Positions 25,920-38,710 are shown, counted from the first letter of the stretch. The stretch: 64,000 bases of DNA from Vespa crabro (GCF_910589235.1 NC_060963.1:991001-1055000), one strand, 5' to 3'. Numbers and translations: made by a program. The notes: a model not told the origin generated them from the letters alone.

Positions 25920-26666
25920 TTTTTTTCTATTTTTAAATTAAAATATTTTTACACGAAAAAAATTCCTTTGTCCTTTTTCCTTCTCTTCGATTGAAATTCA
26001 TCAGTTCTATTCGTTTAAATTGTTATTACGAACGGAAGTAAAAAGATAATTTTCATAGTTGAATTCTACCGTCGTAGTATTCTTTCTTTCTCTACTTTGT
26101 TGCGCGAAGCAGACGGTAAGACCGTAGAATTTTGAAAGAGTTCGGTAAATAACAGGTATAAACGCCACCTATGAGCCTTTCCCTACGTAATATATGAAGG
26201 GCCCCCTAGAATCGTTTGCTACATTGTGCCTACTACACGCACGCACACTCACACTACGCCCCCAATTTTTTTCCTCTCTACATTTCCCTCTTCTACTTGA
26301 TAACCGTTTGCTCTCTTGCTACCCGGTTACTAAGGCAGTCGTTCTTCTTTCTTCTACGATGAGAAAGAAAGAAAGAAAGAATGAGAGAGAGAAAGAGAGA
26401 GAGAGAGAGAAAATATAAAATATGAACAGTTTGGCCCTTCTTTTATCGCTTGCTACTTCCTCTATCGTGTTATTTACACAACCGAGTTACAATTTTCATC
26501 GATACGATCTCTTTTTCTCGTTTTATTGTTGATTGGTTGCTCGTGTCTTCTTATCGAAGAAAAAAATAAGTCCATTGAAAAAAAAAATTCGAATAAAGGG
26601 ACAAAGGGTTCGTTGACGACTACATTTACATGTTCGAAACAATCTAGATATTTTATTCTTCTTGTT

Positions 26667-26699
<33 letters not shown>

Positions 26700-27304
26700 G
26701 TCTCTTTCCTCATAGATAAAGCTATAAACAAAAATGTTTTAGTGTCGTTTCGAAATACGTTGAAACTATTTTCTCTTGATATTCTTTGAAATTGACCTTC
26801 TTTCAAATTCCCTCGCCGTTTCACGCTGAATATGGCGCGGAACGACCGTTTTCATATTTTCTAGCCCCAGTATAACCATCGCCATTAAATCTGTAAAATG
26901 GTACCATTACCAAGTGCGAACGAGAGAATGTACAAGAGGGGCGATAATTTTCTACAGGCTCTTTACCGCAAGTACCTTTTGCCCGTAAGTTTCATTCCGA
27001 CTGGTAAAATTCTTAAAGGTAATTCGGGCCAGCTTTTTAATATGTCAAAGGAAGAAAAGGACGCGAAGGGACGTATGTGCATTGCTCGTATATACATCAC
27101 CCACTCATCGTATATGTATGTCAGCCTCAAATTTCACTTCGTTAAGACAGCTCTCGTCGAATCTTTCTTTTTTTTCTCTCCTCGTTCCTTGTAAATCTGA
27201 TTTCTTTTTTCTTTCTTTTTTTTTTTTTTTCGTGCTATCGAATTTCGTTAAACTTTTATAAGAATAAATAAGTAAAATATTATCCAAGACCGGATAAGAA
27301 AAAG

Positions 27305-27346
<42 letters not shown>

Positions 27347-28415
27347 TGTTAACACATTCGCACTTCCCTTCTCTTTATCTGCACCTTTGCTGTGCTCTCG
27401 ATCGACAAGCTGTGATATTTTCTTGCTTATATCAATTCTAAGAAGTCCCGTATGGTGCAGATTACGAACAGTTGCCAACCAACGTTTACGAATTCAACCC
27501 TTTTAGATAATCTCTCTGCATTATCGTGCACATATCCTGCATATAACTCGTAACATCCATCTAAAAGGATATATTTATTAATAATCATAGTTTTTAATAT
27601 AAAACGTTTCTTTGAAATTTATTGAAACAATTTTCGACAACTCCAATAATCGATCTTGAACAGTACGTTAAAATTTTACACGCTTCGTAAAGATAGGTAC
27701 GAGCACGCGAGCTGTTAAGCTCTTATAAAATCTTGCAGTACGAAGGAGCACGACAAACTCGATCCTCTCTCCCGCTTGCACGCGCAGGTGCAGCACGCCG
27801 TAACTAATCCCCATTAATTATTACGGAATACAAAGATGGCGAATGGGACTTCCCTTTGTACAGTTCTAAAGTGGACTCATCGCTTTCACGGTTTTTTGCC
27901 CTCGCTTATATGTACTTATGCATTTAATACTTTCGTGCTATAAGAGGACACCGTCTTGCAACATTGTGTATGAAAATGTTTCGAGACTTCTCAACTACTA
28001 TATTTTCTTCTTTTTCTCGCGCTTGAAGTTCGTTTTTCTTTCTTTCCTTTCTTTGTTTTTTCTTTTTTTAACATTGATTATTACGCCGATCAGCGAAAAG
28101 ATCTTTCGAATTTTTAGAAAATATATCAAAAAAAAAAAAAAAAAAAAAAAGGAAAACGTTTTAACAAATACCGATCGCGTAAAATAACAGTCGTAATTGT
28201 AGTTTTCAACTCTATCGACGGAATAGACAATATTTCCTACCTTACCGATCGTCGTTCATTTTGCGTGACGATCGGTTGATAAAAGAGTTTAGCTGCTAAT
28301 TCTATGAAACTGATAATATGAAATTGTGAAAAAAATTCAATCCAATATTAAATTATTTATTCATTTATTTACTTATTTATTTATCTCTTCTTTTTTCTTT
28401 TTATTTTTCTTTTAG

Positions 28416-28667
28416 GCTAGTCGTACGCTCGCACCATGGGAGCATCTACTACCATGCCCGAGATGTTCTTTTCCTTGCCACGTCGACGGCGAAAAGAACG
28501 TGGGAACGTGCTCGAGGCAGGGTTGCTCGATGGAGTTTTGCACGTCGTGTTCTTCGAGGCCCCATACAGGTCCTTGTAAGACGCCCCTCTTGGCCACGCC
28601 AACGAAGCGCAATAAGCGGCTCGTCGTCGGTTCCAGGCAGAGCAAGCGAAACCTCAGAAGGTTGTAA
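28416..28667 (+). CDS. Rca1: Rca1/Emi1 exon 2: zinc-binding region and LRRL tail
   Basis: This exon encodes residues 408-490 and follows a strong acceptor (T-rich tract, TTTTAG) in phase 0, matching the donor at 3315. Residues 421-461 form an IBR-type zinc-binding region with the full ligand set C421, C424, C439, C444, C449, C452, H457 and C461. This region of Emi1/Rca1 blocks ubiquitin chain formation by the APC/C. A basic linker with TP motifs (463-470) follows. The protein then ends in LRRL-COOH (487-490), the tail with which vertebrate Emi1 docks on the APC/C. F-box, C6HC zinc region and LRRL terminus together identify the family firmly. The two exons are 25.1 kb apart. An extra small exon between them is possible, but phase does not require it. 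Confidence 0.88.
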   Translation, partial: ASRTLAPWEHLLPCPRCSFPCHVDGEKNVGTCSRQGCSMEFCTSCSSRPHTGPCKTPLLATPTKRNKRLVVGSRQSKRNLRRL

Positions 28668-28951
28668 CAAAGATGACGAGAAGAAGGAAGAAGAAGAAGA
28701 AGAAGAAGAAGAAGAAGAGAATGAGAAGGAGAAGAAGAAAGAAAAAAGAAGAAAGAAAAGAGAAGATATAAAGAAAAAAATTATTATTATTATTGTTATT
28801 ATTATTATTATTATTATGATGATGATGATGATGATGATGATAATGGAAAAAAAGGGCGAAACTTTGAGAAGGAAGAAGAAACGGCGGAAGACTCGTCGTC
28901 GGCCGTTCTGCATAAAACGAAAAGTAAAAAGAAAAAAAGAAATAAAATAAA
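28668..28951 (+). other. Rca1 3' UTR with poly(A) signals
   Basis: After the stop codon come GAA repeats (about 28677-28720), ATT repeats (about 28781-28817) and ATG repeats (about 28817-28841). Overlapping AATAAA hexamers at 28941-28946 and 28946-28951 are plausible poly(A) signals, giving a 3' UTR of about 280-300 nt. Confidence 0.5.
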
Positions 28952-30685
28952 AAGTAAAAGAGAGGAAAGAAAAAAAGAAAATAAAAAATAATCAAAATAA
29001 GATCTCATATCCGATCAATGATCCCCGATCGATGGAGGAGTTTGGTCGATCATCGAAAAGAAAAGAGAAAGATAAAGAAGAAGTTGCCTTTACCTATCAA
29101 GCTCTCTTCTCGTGTAATATCACGGTATAAGGATAATCGTAGGAGCGGCACGAAGTTTCAACCTCAAATTACGGCCTTGATCGAGAAAGGTATTCGCCAT
29201 GGCTCGGCTCTCGCACCACGTATGTGTAGTACGTTTACGCGAGAGAGTCGTGGCCTCTCGGTACTTTCTTTCTCTCTCTTTCTTTCTCCCTCTCTCTCAG
29301 AAGCAGCAGAAGCCACCGGTGCACCTGAGACCCAGCAACTTCTGGGACCTGCTCCGTTCGTTATTATCGGCGAGTTGCAAGGGCCCTGTCGTTTTCGTCG
29401 AAGGAGAAAAAGTGGGAGGCGGTTGTTTGCCAAGACAGAAAGAGAGAAAGAGAGAAAAAGAGAGAGAGAGAGAGAAAGAGAGAGAAAGAGGAAGTGAGAT
29501 TAGCAGAGGATGGACCAGAGAAGGAAAAGAGAAAGAGCGAAAATGAGAAACCATAAAGCAATGTCGTAAAACTCTCCTCTCAGGGGAGGAGAAAGGGAAG
29601 AGATGGGGCTGGATGGGATGGGTGGAGGCAGGTCGTCGCGCCCCCGGATATTTCTTACTTTATTTTCTTTTCCTTCTTTTTATTTCTTTCGTTCCTTTCT
29701 TCCCCTCACCCCGCGTCTTTTCTTTTCTTTTTTTTTCTTCCTTATTTTTTTCTCTCTTTTTTTTTTTTCTTTCTTTCTTTCTTTCTTTTCCTTTTCCTTT
29801 CTTTCATTTTTTACTCTCACGACGAACGCATCGGGCGAACTCTCTTTTAACGAAGAGAAGAAGCCCCCGGTACACGAATACCTCTTAATGGAGAGCGAGA
29901 TCACCTTGCACGCCGATCGCGAAACGAGAGAACACTCTTCTCTTCTTCTATGCCTTCCCTTTCGCGCTCTCTTTCATCAGGAAGAATTTATGCGAACCAA
30001 TCTCCGATCATTCTATCTTCTTAAACGTATTTCCTTCTGTGTTTCATTTACCATGACGTTTTTATCGTTTATTTCTCTACCCTTAGCTCCACCCCCCCCC
30101 CGCTCAGTACCCTTTAAAATTTCTTTTTTTTTTTTTTTTTTTTTTTTTTATATATATATATATATATTGTCAACGATGGATAATATGTTTGCTCGTTAAT
30201 TATTCTTCTTCGTTTTATTTTAATATTTGATTTTTATTCTTTAAGGATATTCACATTCGATGCTTCGTTTTTCTCTGTGTTCTCTATTTGAAAAAAGAAA
30301 GAAAAAAAAAAGAAAAAGAAAGTGAGTGAGATTTAAAAAGAGAAAACAAAAAATGTTGTTTATCGTTCTCATTTTTCACATTCTCTTCTCCGTAATGATT
30401 TTATCGATCAAAACAAACGGTCCGACGGTTTCTTCGTTTACTTGACAAATTTATTCGACTATCAAATGTCTAATCATCGACGAGCCGAAGACCTCGTTTC
30501 GTATGTTTAATCTTTGAGGATACGTCGTTATTCTCGCAATTTAATCGTCGTATCAATTTGTCAAGGAAAATAAAGGAACTCCGGGCGTAAATATTTTAAC
30601 TTTTACGACGCGTCATTAACGTTTCAAGTTAACTTTTTTTCCTGATTCCTGCTTAAGCGTATTCTAAGGAAAATAGAGGAGATAA

Positions 30686-30765
<80 letters not shown>

Positions 30766-33700
30766 AAAGAGAGTAAGAGTGTAGCTCTTTTTTTATTTTT
30801 TACGAGGGGAGGGAAGTCTCCTAGTTTCGTTTGTGAAAAACGACGAAGAAATACGAAAGAGAGGATTAAGATTGCATTTTTACGATTTGTTCGTGTCTCG
30901 CTCACGCGGCATTGAGAAGGAAGAAAAAAGAAAGAAAGAAAGAAAAAAAAAAGAAGGAAGTAAAACTCAAAGAGTTTATGTGGTATAAAAGATAATTGTA
31001 AAAAAGATTGTTAATAGAAATTAGAGAAAAGAAATGGAAAGAATTATAGACCGTGCTGAGAGAATCGAATGAGAGTCGTGTGCCATATTGAAAATATGAT
31101 ATACAGATATTTGGGATAGAAACCGGTACGAGAAGTACATTTTTGTGTGCCATCGTTCTTTTTTTTTTTTTATTTTTTATTTTTATCTTTTATTTTTATT
31201 TTTTTATTTTTTTTTTTGTAATTTTGCGCCATAATGATTGCCATAATATTATCATCTTTTTTTTTTTTTTTTTATTTTTCCTTTCAAAAGGAGAAAATAT
31301 TGAAATATTCTCTCGTCGGAAAATATAATTTTCTTCATAAGAAGCCATATTTGTTTTCAGTTGTACGATATCATCATTGGATAAGAATCTGAAATATCTC
31401 TCCACATGTAATTTCTATTCTGCGTATATTTCTGCTTTTAAGATTTTAAGGTCAGCGCTAGTTATCTTCGTTAAAGAAAAAATGAAAAAAAGAAAAAAAA
31501 GAAAAGGAAAAAAAAAGAAAAAAATATGGTCTTTCTCTGTACCGGTATATACGCTGGAAACGCAAAGACTGCTTGTAAATAACCGAGTGAATAGTAATAT
31601 ATATTTTGTATTTCGTGTGCGTGTGTATTGGCGTTTAAGAGATATCGCTAAAAAGAAGTAAATATTAGCAAAGTAGTATTCTTTTCTTTTCCTCTTTCTT
31701 TTTCGTTTTGTTTTTTTGTTTCTGTGTCCTTTTTTTAAATAATATGTATCATTTTTTTTAACGTCCACATTGTATATTATATTTATATATATATATAAAT
31801 ATATATTTAATATATTATATATATATATATAAATATATATTTAATATTCTCCGGATACGAGATGTCAATGAACGTTTCTCTGGGATACACGCTTTGTGAG
31901 CAAATTATCAAATTACCGTAGTATTAGCGAATATGTTATTTTAAAAATTTTTTTCCCTTAATTTTTAATTCGAAATCTTCTGCATGATTTGTTTTACAAA
32001 AAGAGATAATAAACGCGAGACAATGATCTTCACGTTTCGGTAAAATTCGGTCGCATGATAATTGCAAATTGTATATGTATTTTGTACGCCTGTGCTTAAG
32101 TATTTTACGAACATAACTTTTATACTCTGCCGTCAAGGTTATTTCTTAGAAGAAAAAAAAAAAAAAAAAAAAAAAAATCAAAAAATCAAAAAAAAACTCA
32201 AAAAAAGACATCGAATGATTGTTTTTTTTTTTCGAATCTCAATTTGTAAATGCGAGCAGCACACGCACAAGACATTTCTGTGATAAGAGATGCTATCATT
32301 CCAGTGTGCATAATGTTTTTTTTCTTTCTTTTTTCTTTTTTTGTTTTTTTTTTTTTTTTTTTTTTGCAAAAAAAAATAATCTTAAACCAACTTTTCGCTC
32401 TAGAAACTACTGTTAAATTTTGTAAATAGGTATAATATATTTTTAAGACCGCACAATGTAAATTATTTATCATTATTGTTCAACGATAAATGATAAAGAA
32501 ATTTTTTATGTTAGAGAAACACAAGGTATTAAAAAGAAAAAAAAAAAAAAAAAGAAAAATAATCCGATCGATGGTAATCTCGTTTTAAATTGATGAATAT
32601 TTCGCATATGCGGTCGTGGTAGTATGAATACCAATTAATAAATAGATTTTAATGAAAAAATCAAATATGCTTAAGTGAAAAGTATGAAAAAAAAAATTAT
32701 CCTTTTGTAAGCTTCATGAGCCATATTTTTATACTTAAATGTCCGTAATAGTCTGTAAAAATGGTATTGTAGGTACGATATTAGTATAGTAGGTACGATT
32801 AATTTAAATGATAATATTATATAGTATTGTTTCATAATTTTTACGAACGAAGAATATGTGCCTTATAAAAAAGATAGCTCATAGATTTTTAAAGATTTAA
32901 AAAAAATCGCTCTCTTATTTTTTACAACCTTGTAAGTTTATGCGCGCACGCATGCAAAGAGATAGTATGTTCTTTTATTGTGTACTTTACTCTATTTTAT
33001 TTTTTGTTCATTTTTTATTTTTTTTTTTTTTTTTTTATTTTTATTCTTATTTTTATTTTCAAAATACAAGTAGGATTTTAGACCGAACATACCTCAGGTT
33101 TGCAACTGTTACCAAAAGTGAAATATTTCAGAATTGCCATACTTTCAGCACATAACTATCTTTCCATCTTGATACATCGATCCTTTCCGCGAATACGAAA
33201 TGGCTTGGACCCTATTTTTTGTTGCTCTCTATCTTGGGTCGTTCTCACCCGTGTATATTAAAAATACTCAGGAGATACTTCCATGGGAAACCAATGCCTT
33301 TTTCTTTTTAGAGTAAGATACTTTATAAAAATCCTTAGCGATGAAAGGGTGATGCCAAATAAAATGCATTGTCTCGATGCAGTTAGTTAAACAAAACATT
33401 ATATTTTTCTAGCGATTTATACTATCTTAATGCTTAGCGTGTAAGAGTTTGTAATACATTTGATTGTTCAACAAACGATACACCGATGCAATAATGCTGA
33501 ATATACTCTCCGTTACGTATTATTATGTATTGTAAGAATCAAATTTTCCTTTTTTTTTTTTTTTTATACTCGATCAAAAACACGTCTTATTTTTTAATGC
33601 ATTGATTTATGCTTCTTTAAATTAGAAGCACGATCGAGAATATTAGGAGAATTTGGTGTATCTGTATTATCCTTTGTCAATTGAAAATGTAAAAACCCTT

Positions 33701-34021
33701 GCATATAGGGTGCGTTCCTGTATTTTCGGTTTAAATATAATTTTTACACAAATTGAAAATTCAACTCATAACGCTGTCTCTTTAAAGGCTGATTCAACTA
33801 CCTTTTGTTCGAAGGTACCATGTGTGACTTCAGCGACAAGTGTGGACAAAATATGAACTACGAATAGAAGAGGGGAGGGAACGTTATCCCCATCATGCGT
33901 CTATCGTATTGGTTTATAACCTTGTGTTGGTTATTTCCCCTCTCACACGTACATAACTATTGGTTTTGTGTGAGTTCGAGTTAATAGTTTAGTAGATTGT
34001 GAACTAACACTTTACAGTCTC

Positions 34022-34054
<33 letters not shown>

Positions 34055-35160
34055 CTTTCTTTGATGAAGCGTGCATCTTGCAGTGATCTCCGTCCGCTAG
34101 ATACGTGACATCGGTACGTATTTAATTCACGATAAATACATAAATAATAATAAATATAATTGACACATATAATAATTAATATATAAATTTGTTAATTTGA
34201 AAGAATTAATTTTGAATTTAATTATATATTATCTATTTATCTGTAGATTATAATCTTATTGTCAATGTAAAATACATTAATGTTTAATTGAAATTAAATT
34301 GAAAAGTTCATTGGAAAAGTTTTCTAATATGCAATTATTCGCTCGATAATACTTATTGCGTTACATGATTTACAATTAAACTTTACAAGTAATATCGACT
34401 TAGGTCTCATTACGTGGAAGTTGCTACATCTGGAGATCCATGGATTAATGGTGACTCTATTTTAAAATCCGCGTTCGTGAAATAATCTAATCATGTCTCT
34501 CTGTGCTAATACTCACGTGAGTGTTAGAATAATAAAGTGAGTATAATAACGTTATATCTCTGTAGGAGAGTCAGAGCCCCGAATAACAGGACAGTCGTAA
34601 CATCATCAGCTATATATACTTCACTACAATAAGTAAACAACCTATTCGTGTATCCTGAATTTCGAAGAACGAAATACAACAAAGTCCCCGATAGAATTTT
34701 TAATCGCACCTTCTATGTCTTTTCTCTATCCTTTTTCGTATTTTCGCGTAAAAATTGATGATGAATTTATCCCTCGATGATCCGTCGATGATGATTATAG
34801 TATTGGAATTTTATATTAAAATTATTTGACGTTTCTCATGACTTCCCGTCTTTTTAATGTTTAAGCAAATGTACTATTGTTTAAATATTAGTTTATTCTA
34901 TATCGTGTATTTTAAAGATTATTTAAATAATTGCAAAATTTATTTTGTAAAGTATTAATTTATAAAAATTAGCTTTTTACATACACAAACAAGCAGATAA
35001 TCGCTACTTCATGGAACAAATATATCCCATTTAAAATTTTATTCCCATATTGTATATTCAAGAATGATATGGAAATCAGTAGTGGGGATAGGATGTTTTT
35101 CTTATGTCGCAAATTTCAAGGAGCACCACAGTACAAAACTTTTTCTATGCGAAAAATATC
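28952..35160. other. Gene-free low-complexity intergenic stretch
   Basis: I see no convincing gene. The DNA is AT-rich with GA, CT, T and TA runs, moderately GC-rich between about 29000 and 30100, and strongly AT-rich after 31000. The open frames are compositional (poly-Phe/Leu/Ser or Lys/Arg). A locally duplicated TA-rich block lies near 31780-31845. Confidence 0.6.
30689..30758. repeat. (GA)n microsatellite, about 70 bp
   Basis: The longest uninterrupted AG run in the window, between the Rca1 and CDKAL1 genes. Confidence 0.95.
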
Positions 35161-35163
35161 AAA

Positions 35164-35466
35164 TACAGGATTTACGCCAACTATGAGAATAAACGTAATT
35201 CTTGATCAATTTTTATGAACAAGATTTCATTTTAAAGACAAAAGTTTCATTTAAGATATATCTTTATTGAATTTTTGAAAAAGTTTTTTATTTGTCCATA
35301 AACTATTCTCGAAAAGTATCATTTTTTAGCACGATTTTTTTCAAAGAAAATAAAAATTGGAAAAGAATATGTCCTAGATTAAACCTTCGTCTTTAAAACG
35401 AGACTTTGTTCATTAAAATCGATCTATTATTATTCCTATTCTCATTGATGGTGTAAACCATTGTAA
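35164..35466. mobile_element. Long imperfect fold-back (MITE-like inverted repeat)
   Basis: Two arms, 35164-35276 and 35352-35466, are imperfect reverse complements around a 75-bp AT-rich centre. In the best block (35204-35247 against 35382-35425) 36 of 44 bases match. Outer matches include TTTAC(G/A)CCA and ATGAGAATA. Both outer ends begin TACA, so a TA target site of Tc1/mariner type is possible. There is no transposase frame. It lies just past the CDKAL1 poly(A) signal. Element class is inference; the inverted repeat itself is seen directly. Confidence 0.6.
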
Positions 35467-35513
35467 AACGAGGCTTAATGAACGGCCTTAATCATCTATC
35501 ATTGTATTAATTG

Positions 35514-35519
35514 TTTATT
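35514..35519 (-). terminator. Poly(A) signal of CDKAL1
   Basis: TTTATT on the plus strand reads AATAAA on the minus strand, about 90 bp past the CDKAL1 stop codon. It implies a short 3' UTR. Confidence 0.5.
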
Positions 35520-35606
35520 TATTATTATTCCTTTTTTTTTGTGTGAAAATAAAAAATAAAAAACAATTAAATAGATTAGAATATTTTTTTTTTCTATTTA
35601 CAAAGC

Positions 35607-37311
35607 TCACATAATCAGGAATTTCCATAAAATTCTAGCTATCAATGCAAAACAGATCCCTATTATTATTGTAAGTTTCATTGTATCACTAGATATTTTA
35701 TTATCAAATACCAATGATGTTAAAGATACGCGTTGTGGATAACAGGCCTCTCCACTTATTGGTTCACCTTCCATCGAATGTTTACTGGTTCGTACGATTT
35801 TAACAGATAGCATTTTGCCTAAATATTCTTCTTTCATAGGTACTAATACTTGTTCATAAAATTTATTGTGTGCAACGTAATGTAATTTGTCGTGAGATAT
35901 TTCTGTTACTAATACTTTCTGTATTTCTCCAATTTTATGGTTGTAAGGTTGATAAGATTGAAAAAATTCTGATAATCTTTTAGTTCTTTTTTTAACTTGT
36001 TGAGGAGGCACCTTAGGCATTCTAGCTGCTGGGGTGCCAGGCCTTGGAAAAAATTGATTTATAAATAAACTTGGAAATTTATACTTATTACATAGCTTCA
36101 TAGTTTCTTCAAAATCATTCTCTGTTTCTGTTGGAAAACCACAGATTATGTCCGTTGCTATGGTCAAATTTGGAATTTTCGATTGCAAAAAATTTACAAC
36201 AAATTCAAAATCTGAGCAGGTGTAATCTCTTTTCATATCATACAATACCTGATCGCTTCCAGATTGTACAGGTATATGTAAGAAACTGTAAACTTTTGGA
36301 TGATCTAAAATTCTACTCATTTCTTCTAAATGTTCAATTATATAAGGTGGATTGGTCATACCAACGCGCATCATACAACCATCTGGTATAACTTCCACCA
36401 ATTTCCACAATAATTCAGGTAAACTAGTACCAATGTCTCTGCCATAAGTTCCTGTATCTTCAGACGTCAACCATAATTCGCATACACCTTCTTCAAAAGC
36501 CTGTTTGGCACGTTCTATTATTTCTTCAGGAGGATAACTTCCAAGTTCACCTCTGGCATGTTTTGTTTTGCAATAAGTACATTGATTCAAACAGCCAGTA
36601 TTTATAGCTATGATCTCAATCAAAGGATTCCTTCGAACTTTTGGAAGGCTTAAGGATGCACCTCCAATTTTTTTCCCATGCTCTTTCTTTTGGCTTAAAA
36701 ATTTTACAGTATTTCCTTTAAGCGTTTCTTCTACCACTTCAACGATTCTGTCAATTTGTTGTACTCCCACCATGCTCAATCCTTTTAAAAATGAAGACTT
36801 TGGAGCACCTTGAGGTACACACCTGAAAATATAGAAATAGGTGTATATTACTTCTCCAATAGAGAAAAAAAAAAAAAGAAAAAAAATAAAAACATTTATA
36901 TTTTATATCATACCCTGCAACAACAATATGTTTTCCATTTTTTTGCCCATATTCGATCTCATTTCTAAAGTGATCCTCGGCAGGAGTTTTAACCGTACAC
37001 GAGTTTAAAAGCCATAAATCTGCATCAAGCTTATCATTAGTTAAATGATAACCATATGCCGCAAGTTGTCCAGCCATGTATTCGCTATCAGAACTATTGT
37101 GAGTGCATCCCCATGTTTTCACATAAATCTTTTGTGTCCCTGGTATAATGCTTGATAAAATTGTAGGCTGTGGTAATTCTTTTTCTTCTTTTTTACGTTT
37201 TACATTACGTACAGTAATGTTTTTTTTCGCAGAAAATCTTTGCTTTGGAGTTACATCGTGCGAGGATATTATGTCCTCGATGTCTTCAACGTCAGCACAT
37301 GGTAATATCAT
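35607..37311 (-). CDS. CDKAL1: CDKAL1, threonylcarbamoyladenosine tRNA methylthiotransferase
   Basis: Two coding exons, 37311-36914 and 36822-35607, are joined in phase 2 across a 91-bp intron to give 537 aa. CDKAL1 is a radical-SAM enzyme that adds a methylthio group to t6A37 of cytosolic tRNA-Lys, improving AAA/AAG decoding. The N-terminal UPF0004 domain (about 60-165) carries three cluster cysteines, C69 (KTWGCTHN), C105 (NSCTVK) and C134, the last rebuilt across the splice (VAGCVPQ). The radical-SAM CxxxCxxC motif is C210/C214/C217 (NTGCLNQCTYCK). A TRAM-like domain (about 440-500) follows. A hydrophobic C-terminal segment (about 515-535) then fits the ER tail anchor known for CDKAL1. The length is slightly below the human protein. 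It is transcribed away from ADRM1. Confidence 0.95.
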
Positions 37312-38200
37312 ATTTTTATTTAATATTTCACGTATTTAGAATGAACTGTTAACTTCAAACAAAATATTAAGTTTATTACTAATTCAATAAAACATAATAT
37401 ATATAATAAGTCATAGTAAACATTTCTTTTATTTCATATTATTATCTATACACCATTTAAAAATAAAATAATTTTGAGGTTAAATTCATGGTTAAAACTG
37501 TCCATGTTAAAACAGTGTGATCAAATCAGTGATACCAACTTGCAAGTTTATTATTTTAATATTATAATCATTCGTCACATTATAATTTACATGAATAAAT
37601 GAATAGAATATAATCGTTTAGACAGTAATTTGATACTCAATTTTGTATTATAAACGATTAAAAATAAATACAAGAACAAATAGTTGGATGCTGAATTTAT
37701 TTTGATGATCCAATTTAATCTGATTCAATCCAATTAATTGTCAGACTTAAAGGCGTAAACATGATAGTACTTGTAAAAATGTTTACTATATTTTTAATCG
37801 TATAATCTTATGACAATTATAATAATATATTTTATCGCCGTAATATAAAGTAAATGAAGTAAATAAAAAATAAGTAAAATTTTCAAATTAATTCGTGACA
37901 GAAGGCAAACAAATTTATCGCCTTTTTAATTGAAACCTTTTTATTAGGAAAGAAAAATATAATAAAAAGAAAAGAAAAAATTAATAATAATAAATTTGCA
38001 AAGAAAATTTAGTTTCCAATGTACATATAAAAATCAGCCTTAATAGGAAACCGCCATTTTGAGATGCACCGTCATAGTGGTCAATTGTTCTCTCTACGGA
38101 TCACAGCACATACGCCTACCGAGTGTGCTCGGTGTTTGAGAAAGATACGTTAACGGTTTGAATAAGAAAATTTTTTCACACAAGTTGGTTTATACAAGTT
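37312..38200. promoter_or_regulatory. Shared divergent promoter region, CDKAL1 / ADRM1
   Basis: The 889 bp between the two start codons has no other gene. It is AT-rich, with a short GC-richer part next to ADRM1 (about 38045-38130). That part contains CCGCCATTTT, which resembles the YY1-type element seen in housekeeping promoters. Both genes probably start within it; exact start sites cannot be set from sequence alone. Confidence 0.5.
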
Positions 38201-38663
38201 ATGTGCATGGGGCCCTTATTTGGAAATAATCCGTCGCGAAATGCGTCGAAGAATTTGGTTGAATTCAAAGCAGGGAAAATGACTATGAAGGGGAAAATGG
38301 TTTATCCAGACACACGAAAGGGACAGGTTTACGTTCACCAATCGGACGATCAATTAATGCATTTTTGTTGGAAAGATCGTACAACAGGAATTGTAGAAGA
38401 TGTAAGACTTATTTCACACATTTCTTTGTTGAAAATTAAAAAATTGTAATAATCGTGTAAAAACGAAATATAACTTTTCGTGCCTATTCTTATAGAATTC
38501 TATCGTTTTTCAGGATCTCATAATTTTCCCCGATGATTGTGAATTTAAGCACGTTCCAGCATGTAAAACTGGTAGGGTATATCTGTTGCGATTCAAGTCA
38601 TCAAGTAGAAAATTCTTCTTCTGGCTACAAGTAAATGATTATAATTAAATTTAATCAATAATC

Positions 38664-38710
<47 letters not shown>

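Larger units (their letters stand above)
3316..28415 (+). other. Giant intron (about 25.1 kb) of the Rca1 gene
   Basis: The intron runs from donor GTAAAA at 3316 to acceptor TTTTCTTTTAG ending at 28415; both exon sides are phase 0. No open frame inside resembles a known protein. The long frames are translations of T, CT, GA, GTC or TGG runs. The content is AT-rich DNA with very dense microsatellites, CpG-rich patches near 15.8-17.0 and 20.4-21.3 kb, and a piggyBac-type MITE at 8021. An unseen small exon or ncRNA inside cannot be excluded. Confidence 0.7.

Noticed and set aside
29018..30199. Frames of 159 and 198 aa between Rca1 and CDKAL1
   Set aside because: They end in poly-Glu/Arg/Lys or poly-Phe from GA and T runs and have no recognisable domain.
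33880..33950. Facing GAGGGGA and TTCCCCTC words near 33880 and 33932
   Set aside because: Only about 8 bp match; too short to call a hairpin or transposon end.
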